Positions 26,455-35,202 of a DNA stretch of 64,000 nt are shown here, in pieces; the first letter of the stretch is position 1, and each line of letters opens with the position of its first letter. Where the stretch lies: assembly GCF_024756275.1 (NCBI RefSeq), contig NZ_JANUGQ010000001.1, positions 558,001 through 622,000 on the forward strand. Direction: 5' to 3'. A program made the translations under genes and the position numbers. Under the pieces are notes generated by a model that was not told where the DNA came from, ran no database searches, and saw only the letters and a list, made by a program, of their open reading frames with translations. Source of the stretch: Streptomyces pyxinae (GTDB lineage: Bacteria > Actinomycetota > Actinomycetes > Streptomycetales > Streptomycetaceae).

Positions 26455-27666
26455 ATGCAGGTGATCCAGTCGACGAAGCTCGCCAACGTCTGTTACGAAA
26501 TCCGCGGCCCGGTGCTGGAGGAGGCGATGCGGCTGGAGGCAGCGGGGCATCGCATCCTCAAGCTGAACACCGGCAACCCCGCCGCCTTCGGTTTCGAGTG
26601 CCCTCCCGCCATCCTGGAGGATGTCCTGCGGAATGTGGGCGACGCCCACGGCTACGGGGACGCGAAGGGTCTGCTGGCGGGCCGGCGGGCGGTGATGAGC
26701 CACTACGAGACCAAGGGCATCCCGCTCTCCGTCGAGGACATCTACCTGGGCAACGGCGTCTCCGAGCTGATCCAGATGTCGATGCAGGCGCTGCTGGACG
26801 ACGGCGACGAGGTGCTGGTCCCGGCCCCCGACTATCCGCTGTGGACCGCCTCGGTCGCGCTCGCGGGCGGCACCGCGGTGCACTACCGCTGCGACGAGCA
26901 GGCCGACTGGATGCCGGACCTGGCGGACATCGAGCGCAAGGTCACCGACCGTACCAAGGCCATCGTCATCATCAACCCGAACAATCCCACGGGTGCGGTG
27001 TACGACGACGAGATGCTGCGCGGGCTCACCGAGATCGCCCGACGCCACAATCTGATGGTCTGCTCGGACGAGATCTACGACAAGATCCTGTACGACGGTA
27101 CGACCCATACGCCGACCGCCGCGATCGCCCCCGACCTGCTGGTGCTCACCTTCAACGGCATGTCGAAGAACTACCGGGTGGCCGGCTACCGCAGCGGCTG
27201 GCTGGCGGTCTGCGGCCCCAAGGCGCACGCCTCCTCGTACATCGAGGGGCTCACCATCCTGGCGAACATGCGACTGTGCGCCAATATGCCCGCCCAGCAC
27301 GCCATCGCCGCCGCCCTGCAGGGCCGGCAGTCCATCGAGGATCTGGTGCGGCCCGGCGGCCGGCTGCTGGAGCAGCGGGACGCCGCGTACGACCTGCTGA
27401 CGCAGATCCCGGGCGTCTCCTGCGTGAAGCCGAAGGGCGCCCTCTACCTCTTCCCCCGGCTGGACCCGGCGGTCTACAAGATCAAGGACGACCGGCAGAT
27501 GGTCCTGGACCTGCTGCGGGCGGAGAAGATCATGGTGGTCCACGGCACCGGCTTCAACTGGCACGAGCCGGACCACTTCCGGATCGTCACCCTGCCGAAC
27601 GCCAAGGACCTCACGGACGCGGTGACCCGGATCGGCACCTTCCTGGACGGCTACAGCCAGCACTGA
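26455..27666 (+). CDS. alaT: Alanine aminotransferase-type PLP transaminase
   Basis: A class I/II aminotransferase of the AlaT subgroup, 403 residues, interconverting alanine/2-oxoglutarate and pyruvate/glutamate. Visible blocks are LNTGNPAAFGFECP at the N-terminus, INPNNPTGAVYDDE, CSDEIYDKILYDG and the PLP lysine in GMSKNYRVAGYR (K238). The C-terminal Arg that binds the substrate carboxylate lies in HFRIVTLPN. Spacing upstream indicates leaderless translation. Flanked by the divergent SDR and a hairpin terminator at 27670-27689, so it is probably a single-gene unit. Confidence 0.92.
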   Translation: MQVIQSTKLANVCYEIRGPVLEEAMRLEAAGHRILKLNTGNPAAFGFECPPAILEDVLRNVGDAHGYGDAKGLLAGRRAVMSHYETKGIPLSVEDIYLGNGVSELIQMSMQALLDDGDEVLVPAPDYPLWTASVALAGGTAVHYRCDEQADWMPDLADIERKVTDRTKAIVIINPNNPTGAVYDDEMLRGLTEIARRHNLMVCSDEIYDKILYDGTTHTPTAAIAPDLLVLTFNGMSKNYRVAGYRSGWLAVCGPKAHASSYIEGLTILANMRLCANMPAQHAIAAALQGRQSIEDLVRPGGRLLEQRDAAYDLLTQIPGVSCVKPKGALYLFPRLDPAVYKIKDDRQMVLDLLRAEKIMVVHGTGFNWHEPDHFRIVTLPNAKDLTDAVTRIGTFLDGYSQH

Positions 27667-27669
27667 CCC

Positions 27670-27689
27670 CGCCCCGGGACCCCGGGGCG
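27670..27689 (+). terminator. Short hairpin terminator after alaT
   Basis: CGCCCCGG (27670-27677) pairs perfectly with CCGGGGCG (27682-27689) three bases after the alaT stop codon. Confidence 0.5.
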
Positions 27690-27730
27690 TCCGGCCCCCG
27701 CCCGGCCCATCGTCCCGGAGCCGGCCGCCA

Positions 27731-27774
27731 CCCCGAAACCCAGTTTGGGGATCGACTCAACTTTAGACTGAATC
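27731..27774 (+). promoter_or_regulatory. Two dyads upstream of the small gene at 27817
   Basis: CCCCGAAA (27731-27738) faces TTTGGGG (27744-27750). The AT-richer block 27754-27774 has GACTCA facing TGAATC around ACTTTAGAC. The second could be a repressor box, possibly Fur-like; the regulator is unknown. Confidence 0.35.
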
Positions 27775-27816
27775 CAATGTAGGATGGCCTCCGGTACGAG
27801 AAGGAGGCCGTCCCGC

Positions 27817-28206
27817 ATGTACGAACCGATCCGCACCAAGTCGGTCCACCGGATGGCCGACGACCACGACCGCTACCCCCACCGCTCGCGCGAGGAGGAG
27901 CTGGACATCCAGCTCGCCGGCCACCTCGGCGCGCTGCTCGCCGTCACCGACGAGCTGGGCGACGATCCGGCCGCCGAGCGCATCGCCCGGCAGGTGGCCC
28001 GGCTGCGCGGCACCCCGCCGGTGCGGCACGCCGGCCTCAGCGGCGCCGGCCCCGCCGCTCTGCACCACCGCGCCCATACGCTGGCCGGCCGCGCCCTGGT
28101 GGTCGCCGCCTCCCGCGCCGACACGGCCGCGGCGATCCTGGCCGCCGAGCGCATGGACGCGCACGCCGCCGCACTGGACACGCTCCGTCCGGTCGGCGCC
28201 CTCTGA
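27817..28206 (+). CDS. Small conserved Streptomyces protein of unknown function
   Basis: A 129-residue soluble protein starting at ATG 27817 with a strong AAGGAGG site 9 nt upstream. The N-terminus MYEPIRTKSVHRMADD is followed by a His/Arg-rich segment and an all-alpha, Ala-rich body. One can see several helices with His residues (HHRAHTLAGRALVV; ERMDAHAAALD). No catalytic motif, membrane segment or Cys pair. I have seen similar unannotated proteins in Streptomyces genomes but know no function. The dyads at 27731-27774 suggest repression. It is convergent with pckG across a strong terminator. Confidence 0.75.
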   Translation: MYEPIRTKSVHRMADDHDRYPHRSREEELDIQLAGHLGALLAVTDELGDDPAAERIARQVARLRGTPPVRHAGLSGAGPAALHHRAHTLAGRALVVAASRADTAAAILAAERMDAHAAALDTLRPVGAL

Positions 28207-28355
28207 TCGGCCCCGGTCCGCGCCCGCGGAGGCGCGCGGACCGGGCGCCAGCCACTCCGGGCCCGCCCGTCCATGGCCCGGGCCCGCCCGCCGCACGTCC
28301 CGGGACCGCCCAAGGTCAGGGCAGGCGGAAGGCCCGGCACGGACCGGACCGGACC

Positions 28356-28433
28356 GGCCGAAGGTCTCGGCACCCGGCACGGTCCCGGACCGGCCGAAGG
28401 CCCCGGCGCACCCGGCACGGTCCCGGACAGGCC
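28356..28433. repeat. 36-38 bp tandem repeat leading into the terminator
   Basis: Two copies beginning GGCCGAAGG and ending GGTCCCGGAC (28356-28391, 28392-28429) are followed by the start of a third whose GAAGGCC forms the left arm of the terminator. The rest of 28207-28636 shows no gene. Confidence 0.8.
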
Positions 28434-28483
28434 GAAGGCCCCCGGTGCGGACGACACCGTTGTCGTCCGCACCGGGGGCCTTC
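28434..28483. terminator. Very strong bidirectional hairpin terminator
   Basis: Arms 28434-28456 and 28461-28483 pair perfectly over 23 bp around a CCGT loop. It lies between the convergent small gene and pckG. Confidence 0.9.
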
Positions 28484-28636
28484 CGTGTGCACGCGGCCGG
28501 CCGGGATGACGCACAGGTCAGGGCGTGTCGGTCGGCCGGCCGCGAGTCCTCGCGCGGGTACCCGTGAGGCTCCGGGCCGGAGGGGCGCCCTCAAGGCACC
28601 CGCCTCCAGGCCCCCGGACCTCCGGGAATCCGGGCG

Positions 28637-30478
28637 TCAGCCCAGCCGCTCCACCAGCGCCCGGTACTCGTCCCACAGCTCCTTCGGCGTGTGGTCGCCG
28701 AAGGTGTTGAGGTGGTCCGGGATGAGGGCGGCCTCCTCGCGCCAGACCTCGGTGTCCACCTTCAGCAGGAAGTCCAGGTCCCGCTCGGGCAGGTCGAGGC
28801 CGTCGGTGTCGAGCGCCTCGCGGGTCGGCAGGATGCCGATCGGGGTCTCCACCCCCTCCGCCCTGCCGTCCAGGCGCTCCACGATCCACTTCAGGACCCG
28901 GCTGTTCTCACCGAAGCCCGGCCAGACGAACTTCCCCGCGTCGTTCTTGCGGAACCAGTTGACGTAGTAGATCCGGGGCAGCTTCGCCCGGTCCGCGCCC
29001 TGGCCGACCTTGATCCAGTGGGCCATGTAGTCGCCCATGTTGTAGCCGCAGAACGGCAGCATGGCGAACGGGTCGCGGCGCAGCTCACCGACCTTGCCCT
29101 CGGCGGCGGCGGTCTTCTCGGAGGCGACATTGGCGCCGAGGAAGACGCCGTGCTGCCAGGTGAAGGACTCGGTCACCAGCGGTACGGCCGAGGCACGGCG
29201 GCCACCGAAGAGGATGGCCGAGATCGGCACGCCCTTCGGATCCTCCCACTCGGGCGCGATGATCGGGCACTGCGAGGCGGGCACCGTGAAGCGGGCGTTG
29301 GGGTGGGCGGCCGGAGTCCCCGACTCCGGAGTCCAGTCGTTGCCCTTCCAGTCGGTGAGGTGCGCCGGGGTCTCCTCGGTCATGCCCTCCCACCAGACGT
29401 CGTTGTCGTCGGTGAGCGCGACATTGGTGAAGACCGCGTTGCCCCAGAGGGTCTTCATGGCGTTGGCGTTGGTGTGCTCGCCGGTGCCGGGGGCGACGCC
29501 GAAGAAGCCGGCCTCGGGGTTGATCGCGTACAGCCGGCCGTCCTCGCCGAACCGCATCCAGGCGATGTCGTCACCGATGGTCTCGACCGTCCAGCCGGAG
29601 ACGGTCGGCTCCAGCATGGCGAGGTTGGTCTTGCCGCAGGCCGACGGGAAGGCCGCCGCGACGTACTTCGCCTCGCCCTGCGGCGGGGTGAGCTTGAGGA
29701 TGAGCATGTGCTCCGCGAGCCAGCCCTCGTCCCGGGCCATCACGGAGGCGATGCGCAGGGCGTAACACTTCTTGCCGAGCAGCGCGTTGCCGCCGTAGCC
29801 GGAGCCGTACGACCAGATCTCGCGGGACTCCGGGAAGTGCGAAATGTACTTGGTGGAGTTGCAGGGCCACGGCACATCGGCCTCGCCCTCGGCCAGCGGG
29901 GCGCCCAGGGTGTGGACGGCGCGGACGAAGAAGCCGTCGGTGCCGAGCTCGTCCAGGACCGGCTGCCCCATCCGGGTCATGGTGCGCATGGAGACGGCGA
30001 CGTACGCGGAGTCGGTGATCTCGACACCGATCGCGGAGAGCGGCGAGCCGAGCGGGCCCATGCAGAAGGGGACGACGTACATGGTGCGGCCGCGCATCGC
30101 GCCCCGGAAGATGCCCTGTTCACCCGTGAAGATGTCGCGCATCTCGGCGGGGGCCTTCCAGTGGTTGGTCGGGCCGGCGTCCTCCTCCCGCTCGGAGCAG
30201 ATGAAGGTCCGGTCCTCGACGCGCGCCACGTCGGACGGGTCGGAGGCGGCGTAGTACGAGTGGGGGCGCGAGGTCGGGTCGAGCCTGCGGAACGTGCCCT
30301 TGGCGACCAGCTCCTCGCTCAGCCGCTCGTACTCGGCCTCGGAGCCGTCGCACCAGACGACGTCGTCCGGCTGGGTGATCGCCGCGATCTCGTCCACCCA
30401 GGCGACGAGTTCCCGGTGGCCGGTGGGGGCGGGGCCAGGGGTGGTGGGGACAGTGGGAGCCGCATTACCGCGCGCCAC
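28637..30478 (-). CDS. pckG: Phosphoenolpyruvate carboxykinase (GTP)
   Basis: Catalyses oxaloacetate + GTP to phosphoenolpyruvate + GDP + CO2, the entry to gluconeogenesis. GTG 30478 is chosen: GGAGGAG lies 5 nt upstream and gives 613 residues, normal for GTP-type enzymes. The kinase-1 P-loop with the hyper-reactive Cys is [12 protein letters not shown] (C281). Other signatures are [16 protein letters not shown] (metal and GTP sites), the substrate loop [19 protein letters not shown] and [14 protein letters not shown]. Nothing is truncated. Expected cytoplasmic. It runs toward the terminator at 28434-28483 and is divergent from the hemolysin III gene. Confidence 0.97.
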   Translation of the reverse strand: MARGNAAPTVPTTPGPAPTGHRELVAWVDEIAAITQPDDVVWCDGSEAEYERLSEELVAKGTFRRLDPTSRPHSYYAASDPSDVARVEDRTFICSEREEDAGPTNHWKAPAEMRDIFTGEQGIFRGAMRGRTMYVVPFCMGPLGSPLSAIGVEITDSAYVAVSMRTMTRMGQPVLDELGTDGFFVRAVHTLGAPLAEGEADVPWPCNSTKYISHFPESREIWSYGSGYGGNALLGKKCYALRIASVMARDEGWLAEHMLILKLTPPQGEAKYVAAAFPSACGKTNLAMLEPTVSGWTVETIGDDIAWMRFGEDGRLYAINPEAGFFGVAPGTGEHTNANAMKTLWGNAVFTNVALTDDNDVWWEGMTEETPAHLTDWKGNDWTPESGTPAAHPNARFTVPASQCPIIAPEWEDPKGVPISAILFGGRRASAVPLVTESFTWQHGVFLGANVASEKTAAAEGKVGELRRDPFAMLPFCGYNMGDYMAHWIKVGQGADRAKLPRIYYVNWFRKNDAGKFVWPGFGENSRVLKWIVERLDGRAEGVETPIGILPTREALDTDGLDLPERDLDFLLKVDTEVWREEAALIPDHLNTFGDHTPKELWDEYRALVERLG

Positions 30479-30753
30479 GATTGCTCCTCCGGTGAGGGTT
30501 TTGGTTTGTCTGCCCCGTGGGGGCCGCGACCCGGATGCTTCACTGCTTGTTCCCTCGGCGCTCATCCGGTGCCGACCGCACTCATCTGATCATCATGGTA
30601 GGGCGCCCATCTGTCCAGAGGGCCTCTCACGTGAGCATCGCCACTCAAGCCCGGCGAAACACCCGCCGCCCCCGCCCGCGCAACCCTTCACCCGGTCACC
30701 CACGTGGCCCCACCGGCCCGCCGCCCTCGCACTCCGCCCGCGCGCGATATCCG

Positions 30754-30773
30754 TACCTACGAGACCGTAGGTA
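30754..30773. promoter_or_regulatory. Perfect 20-bp operator-like palindrome at hemolysin III promoter
   Basis: TACCTACG-AGAC-CGTAGGTA is perfectly symmetric. It overlaps the likely -10 (TAGCAT, 30772-30777), which lies 6 nt before ATG 30784 with no ribosome site. The form suits a TetR-type repressor. The remaining 30479-30753 holds the pckG leader but no gene. Confidence 0.7.
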
Positions 30774-30783
30774 GCATTCCGGC

Positions 30784-31461
30784 ATGACTGCCGTCGTGTC
30801 CGAAGTGACCGAGATAGATCCCCCGCCGGTGAAGCCGAGGCTGCGCGGCTGGTTGCACGCGGGCATGTTCCCCGCGGTGCTGATCGCCGGAATCGTCCTC
30901 ACCGCGCTGGCCGACTCCGCGCGCGGCCGTCTGGCCTGCGCCATCTATGTCCTGACGGCGTGCCTGCTCTTCGGGGTGAGCGCCCTCTACCACCGGGGCA
31001 CCTGGGGGCCGCGCGCCACGGCGGTGCTGCGCCGACTGGACCACGCCAACATCTTCCTGATCATCGCCGGTACGTACACCCCGCTCACCCTGCTGCTCCT
31101 GCCGGACGCCACCGGCCGGGTGCTGCTGTGGGCGGTCTGGGCGGCGGCGGTCGCGGGGATCGCGTTCCGGGTCTTCTGGGTCGGCGCGCCGCGCTGGCTC
31201 TACACCCCCTGCTACATCGCCATGGGGTGGGCGGCGGTCTTCTTCCTGCCCGACTTCATGCGCACCGGCGGCATCGCGGTGCTGGTCCTGGTGATCGTGG
31301 GCGGGGTGCTCTACAGCCTGGGCGGCATGGTCTACGGCTTCAAGCGGCCGAACCCGTCACCCAGCTGGTTCGGCTTCCACGAGGTGTTCCACACCCTGAC
31401 CCTGGCGGCCTTCGTCGTGCACTACGTCGGCATCTCGCTGGTGGCCTACCAGCACTCCTGA
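30784..31461 (+). CDS. Hemolysin III/TrhA-type membrane protein (PAQR superfamily)
   Basis: A 225-residue seven-helix membrane protein of the hemolysin III family. Family marks are SALYHRGTWGP and RRLDHANIFLIIAGTYTPL near the second and third helices. FGFHEVFHTLTLAAFVVHYVG is at the last helix, providing the His/Asp/Ser metal-site residues of the PAQR fold. Bacterial members have been linked to membrane energy homeostasis rather than lysis. The gene appears leaderless with the palindrome at 30754-30773 over its promoter, so it is probably under a dedicated repressor. A terminator at 31491-31535 follows. Confidence 0.92.
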   Translation: MTAVVSEVTEIDPPPVKPRLRGWLHAGMFPAVLIAGIVLTALADSARGRLACAIYVLTACLLFGVSALYHRGTWGPRATAVLRRLDHANIFLIIAGTYTPLTLLLLPDATGRVLLWAVWAAAVAGIAFRVFWVGAPRWLYTPCYIAMGWAAVFFLPDFMRTGGIAVLVLVIVGGVLYSLGGMVYGFKRPNPSPSWFGFHEVFHTLTLAAFVVHYVGISLVAYQHS

Positions 31462-31490
31462 TCTCTCTCCCCCCGCCGGCCGGTCGCGGT

Positions 31491-31535
31491 ACGCGCGGGG
31501 CGCGGCGGCCGCCCAGGCCACCGCGCCCCGCGCGT
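31491..31535. terminator. Hairpin terminator after hemolysin III gene
   Basis: Perfect 15-bp stem ACGCGCGGGGCGCGG (31491-31505) with 31521-31535, 15-nt loop, followed by CCCCTTTC. Confidence 0.8.
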
Positions 31536-31573
31536 CCCCTTTCACGGGTACGCGGATTTCACGGGTACCCGGC

Positions 31574-31660
31574 TCGGCTCACCCGTCGGGCCGGCTCACC
31601 CGTCGGGTCGGCTCACCCGTCGATCGGCTCACCCGTCGGGTCGGCTCACGCGTCGGGTCG
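31574..31660. repeat. 17-bp minisatellite covering the YyaL gene stop
   Basis: Five tandem copies of TCGGCTCACCCGTCGGG (31574-31657; one is 16 bp) and a partial sixth. The stop codon of the minus-strand gene (TCA at 31646-31648) lies inside the fifth copy. Confidence 0.9.
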
Positions 31661-33691
31661 GCCGCCGGCCAGCCCCCGGGACAGCTCGGCCGGCTCCGTC
31701 ACGGGTGCCTCGCAGGCGAAGTGGCGGCAGACGTACGCGGCCGGGCGGCCGTCCACCAGCGGCCGGTCCGCGAGCAGCGGGAACTCCTCGCCCCCCGGCT
31801 CCCCGAAGGCCACCACCGCCCCCGGCGCGGCACCCAGCAGCGCGGCCCGGTGCAGCTCCCGGGCGGCCGGGTCGTCCGGGGCGCCCACCACGGCCACCTC
31901 GCGGGGCCCGTCCAGCAGCGCCTCCGCGACGGCCAGCCCCCAGCCGATGAACCGGGGCGCCCGCGGCCCGAGCGCCTTGACCACCCCGAGCGCCCCCTCG
32001 GCGGCGGTGCGGTGCGCCTCCGAGCCGGTGTGCGCGGCGTAGGAGAGCAGCGCCCCGGCGGCGGCGGTCCAGCCGGAGGGGGCCGCGTTGTCGGTGGGGT
32101 CCTGGGGGCGGCGGATCAGCGGCTCGGCGTCATGGGCGGTGTCGTACAGCGCCCCGCCCTCGCCGGTGAACCGGTCCAGCACCAGGTCCAGCAGGAATCC
32201 GGCGAACTCCAGCCAGGCACCCTCCCCGGTCACCGCGGCGAGCGCCAGGAAGCCCTCGGCCACGTCCCCGTAGTCCTCCAGGACCCCGGCGTTGGCGCCC
32301 GCCCGGCCGTCCCGGGAGGTACGGGTGAGCCGGGCGTTGTCGTCCAGGTGGACCCGGACCAGCAGATCGGCCGCCTCGGTGGCGCGCTCGATCAGGTCGG
32401 GCCGGCCGAAGCAGGCACCGGCCTCGGCGAGCGCCGCGACGGCCAGACCGTTCCAGGCGGCGACGATCTTGTCGTCCCGGCCGGGGCGGGGCCGCTCCTC
32501 CCGGGCGGCGAGCAGCCGGCGGCGGACGGACGCGATCCGCTCGGCGTCCACCGGCCCGGCGCCCTGGGGCAGCTGGAGCACCGAGGCGCCCTCCTCGAAG
32601 GTGCCCTCCTCGGTGACACCGAAGTAGTGGGCCGCGTACGCCGCGTCCTCCTCGCCCAGCACCTCCCGCAGCCGGCCGGGCGTCCACACGTAGTACGCGC
32701 CCTCCACGTGCCGGCCCGTGCCGTCGTCCGAGTCGGCGTCCAGCGCGGAGGCGAAGCCGCCCTCGGGGGTGCGCAGTTCACGGACCATGAAGTCGGCGGT
32801 CTCCAGCGCCACCCGCCGCGCCAGGTCGCTCCCGGTGGCCCGCCACAGATGCGTGTAGACCCGGCAGAGCAGCGCGTTGTCCGACAGCATCTTCTCGAAG
32901 TGCGGCACCACCCACTCCCGGTCCACGGAGTACCGGGCGAAGCCGCCACCGAGCTGGTCGTAGATCCCGCCCCGCGCCATCGCCTCGCAGGTGTCGGCGG
33001 CCATCTGGAGCGCCCCCTCGGCCCCGGCCCTGGCACCGTGGCGCAGCAGGAACTCGATCACCAGGGTCGGCGGGAACTTGGGCGCCCCGCCGAACCCGCC
33101 GTGCCGGGTGTCGTACTCCCGGGTCAGCGCCAGCAGCGCCTGCCCCGCCTCCTGCTCCCCCGGCAGCTCCCCCGCGCCCCCGCCCGCCAGCGACCGCCCG
33201 GCCAGCTCGCGCACAATGCTCCCCGCGACCTCCCCGACCTCGTCCCGCCGCTCCGCCCAGGCCCCGGCGACCCCCTGGAGCACCTGCGAGAAGGACGGCA
33301 TCCCGTGCCGGGGCTCCGGCGGAAAGTACGTACCGAAGTAGAACGGCTCCGCGTCCGGCGTCAGAAAGACCGTCATCGGCCATCCCCCGTGCCCGGTGGC
33401 CGCCTGCACCGCCTCCATGTACACGGCGTCCACGTCCGGCCGCTCCTCGCGGTCCACCTTGACCGCCACGAAGTGCTCATTGAGATACGCCGCCGTGGCC
33501 TCGTCCTCGAACGACTCGTGCGCCATCACATGACACCAGTGACAACTGCTGTACCCCACACTCAGCAGCACCGGCACCCCCCGCTCCCGCGCCTCCGCAA
33601 ACGCCTCCGGCGACCAGGGCCACCAGTCGACGGGGTTGTCGGCATGCTGCAACAGATAGGGGGAGGTCTCCCCCACGAGTCGATTCGGCAT
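31646..33691 (-). CDS. YyaL/DUF255 thioredoxin-like domain protein
   Basis: A 681-residue protein of the YyaL/spermatogenesis-associated-20 family. The N-terminus is the family hallmark [24 protein letters not shown], then a thioredoxin-like fold with [12 protein letters not shown] (about 50-61) in place of CGPC. A six-hairpin alpha/alpha barrel follows (about 200-660) with [17 protein letters not shown]. Biochemical function is unsettled in the family; a redox or carbohydrate-epimerase-like role has been suggested. Its last codons run into the 17-bp repeat. It borders the CRISPR-Cas block: only 42 nt separate its start from the cas6e stop, both on the minus strand. Confidence 0.9.
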   Translation of the reverse strand: MPNRLVGETSPYLLQHADNPVDWWPWSPEAFAEARERGVPVLLSVGYSSCHWCHVMAHESFEDEATAAYLNEHFVAVKVDREERPDVDAVYMEAVQAATGHGGWPMTVFLTPDAEPFYFGTYFPPEPRHGMPSFSQVLQGVAGAWAERRDEVGEVAGSIVRELAGRSLAGGGAGELPGEQEAGQALLALTREYDTRHGGFGGAPKFPPTLVIEFLLRHGARAGAEGALQMAADTCEAMARGGIYDQLGGGFARYSVDREWVVPHFEKMLSDNALLCRVYTHLWRATGSDLARRVALETADFMVRELRTPEGGFASALDADSDDGTGRHVEGAYYVWTPGRLREVLGEEDAAYAAHYFGVTEEGTFEEGASVLQLPQGAGPVDAERIASVRRRLLAAREERPRPGRDDKIVAAWNGLAVAALAEAGACFGRPDLIERATEAADLLVRVHLDDNARLTRTSRDGRAGANAGVLEDYGDVAEGFLALAAVTGEGAWLEFAGFLLDLVLDRFTGEGGALYDTAHDAEPLIRRPQDPTDNAAPSGWTAAAGALLSYAAHTGSEAHRTAAEGALGVVKALGPRAPRFIGWGLAVAEALLDGPREVAVVGAPDDPAARELHRAALLGAAPGAVVAFGEPGGEEFPLLADRPLVDGRPAAYVCRHFACEAPVTEPAELSRGLAGGRPDA

Positions 33692-33733
33692 CCCCCCAAC
33701 CTATGCCCCCGTCCGCTTCACCCCACCCGCCAG

Positions 33734-34439
33734 TCAGGAACGGCGTGCCGCGGTCAGGTGGGAGGGGCGTCCGTGGTCGGCGGGCTCACTGGTGGGTTGC
33801 CGAATCGGCAGGATGCTCAACAGCCCGCAGCCGTAGGACTTGCCTCTTCCGATTCCCTCCCGCATGGCTCGCCGCAGGGCGGACACGTCGTGGATCTCCG
33901 CCTCCCCGTCGAACTGTGCGAGGTGAAATCGGAGGCCCGCGCGTGCGCGGAGTCGGCTGACGAGCGGATGCCGGGGGGTCACGAGCCCGGACTGGAGACG
34001 GAGCCCCGCCTTGGCCGCTCGCAACCTCCACCACTCCTCGGCGGCCTCCCCGTGCAGGGCCACCCGCTGCCCGACCCGGCCGCCTCCCGCCGAGGGAACG
34101 GCCAACTGTTTCGAAGGATTGGCAGCGATCCGATAGCGCACCCGCATGCCCCCCGCGAGCGTGTCGAGGTACGACTTCAGGTGCAGCACCCCCGTCTCGG
34201 CGTATCCCTCGGGCAGGCGTCCGATCTCGGGCTGCACGTGACTCTGCACGAGGACCTGTACCGCGTCTCGCACGGGCTCCGTCCGGTAGAGGGCACCCAC
34301 GTCGCTGCGGGGGGGTGTCGGAGAGGCGGTCGGGGAAGAGGGACATGACGCGGCGGTGCATCAAGTGGGCGTCATTCAGGTCGTTCAACACGTCCCCTCT
34401 GCGCAGATCGGGGGTCAACCGGGTCAGCCAGAGGCTCAT
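33734..34439 (-). CDS. cas6e: cas6e (CasE) crRNA endonuclease, frameshifted in a G7 run
   Basis: Cas6e cuts type I-E pre-crRNA and stays on the 3' hairpin of the crRNA in Cascade. Two frames make one protein. The first, from ATG 34439 (ATGA overlap with the cas5e stop), gives MSLWLTRLTPDLRRGDVLND and FPDRLSDTP. The second gives RSDVGALYRTEPVRDAVQVL and continues to the Gly-rich loop GIGRGKSYGCGLLSILP near the end. They join at 34309-34315, seven G on the plus strand (seven C in the message); six would keep the frame. GTG 34300 could start a 188-residue fragment lacking the first ferredoxin strand and the catalytic-His region. Slippage, decay and sequencing error all remain possible. Confidence 0.82.
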
Positions 34440-35191
34440 ACTGTTCCCACCTGTTCGGACATCGAGGTGGCCTCCGGCTGTCGTGGGAGCATCGGAGCGG
34501 TCAGAGGGACGTGACCGACACGTACCGCGCGCGTTCCGTGCCGCCGCCGTGCCGAGAATGAGATCGGGTGGTCGTGGCGCAACTCGGCTCCTACGAACAC
34601 GGGCACGGTGTCGCGCACGGTCCGCAGGTGCAGCGGTGTACCCGCGTCCAGGCGCTCGCGTGCACGGCGCAGCCGCGCTGGACGTGTCTCCAGCCAGGGA
34701 TGGCCCTCCAGCACGTCGTCCACGTGACCGTCGTGTACCGCACGGCTCTCGTCCGGGTGTACGACGGGAGTACCGGGCGGGAATGCCTTGCGGCCGAGGA
34801 ACAGGGGCCATCGAGGACGTCTCAGGGCCCGGTACAGGCCACGCACCTCCTCGTCCGCTCCTTCGAGAACCACGAGGAAGAGCGCCCCTGACAGGTAGAA
34901 CCGCTCGCTGACGACGGTGGCTCCCGCACCGCCTTCGGTGTTGGGTACGTTGGAAACGGTGTGGAAGTCGCGTTCCAGCTCGCCTTCGCGGTCCACCCGA
35001 ACGCCCATCGACAGTGTGGCGAGTTCCCGAACGCGATCGTCGTCGTCCCTCGCCACGCCGAGGGCCGACGCGAGCAGACCGACGATGCCGGACTTCGTCG
35101 GTTCACGGGCCGTGTCCCGGCGGTCGAAGCGGGAGGAGACGCCCCAGGACTGCATGGGAGCGTCGAGGCACAGGATCAGGGTGGACGTCAC
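34436..35191 (-). CDS. cas5e: Cas5e (CasD), Cascade subunit binding the crRNA 5' handle
   Basis: A type I-E Cas5 of 251 residues. GTG 35191 is chosen with GAGGAG 7 nt upstream, giving the family start TLILCLDAPMQSWGVSSRF. The next block DTAREPTKSGIVGLLASALG is equally diagnostic, as is FLGRKAFPPGTPV near residue 150. Cas5e caps the crRNA 5' handle and contacts Cas8e. It follows cas7e by 11 nt and overlaps cas6e by ATGA, so the whole set is translationally coupled. Confidence 0.93.
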   Translation of the reverse strand: MTSTLILCLDAPMQSWGVSSRFDRRDTAREPTKSGIVGLLASALGVARDDDDRVRELATLSMGVRVDREGELERDFHTVSNVPNTEGGAGATVVSERFYLSGALFLVVLEGADEEVRGLYRALRRPRWPLFLGRKAFPPGTPVVHPDESRAVHDGHVDDVLEGHPWLETRPARLRRARERLDAGTPLHLRTVRDTVPVFVGAELRHDHPISFSARRRHGTRAVRVGHVPLTAPMLPRQPEATSMSEQVGTV

Positions 35192-35202
35192 CGCACCGCT
35201 CC

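Noticed and set aside
25810..27663. 617-codon minus-strand frame opposite alaT
   Set aside because: Low-complexity antisense shadow of the aminotransferase and SDR genes.
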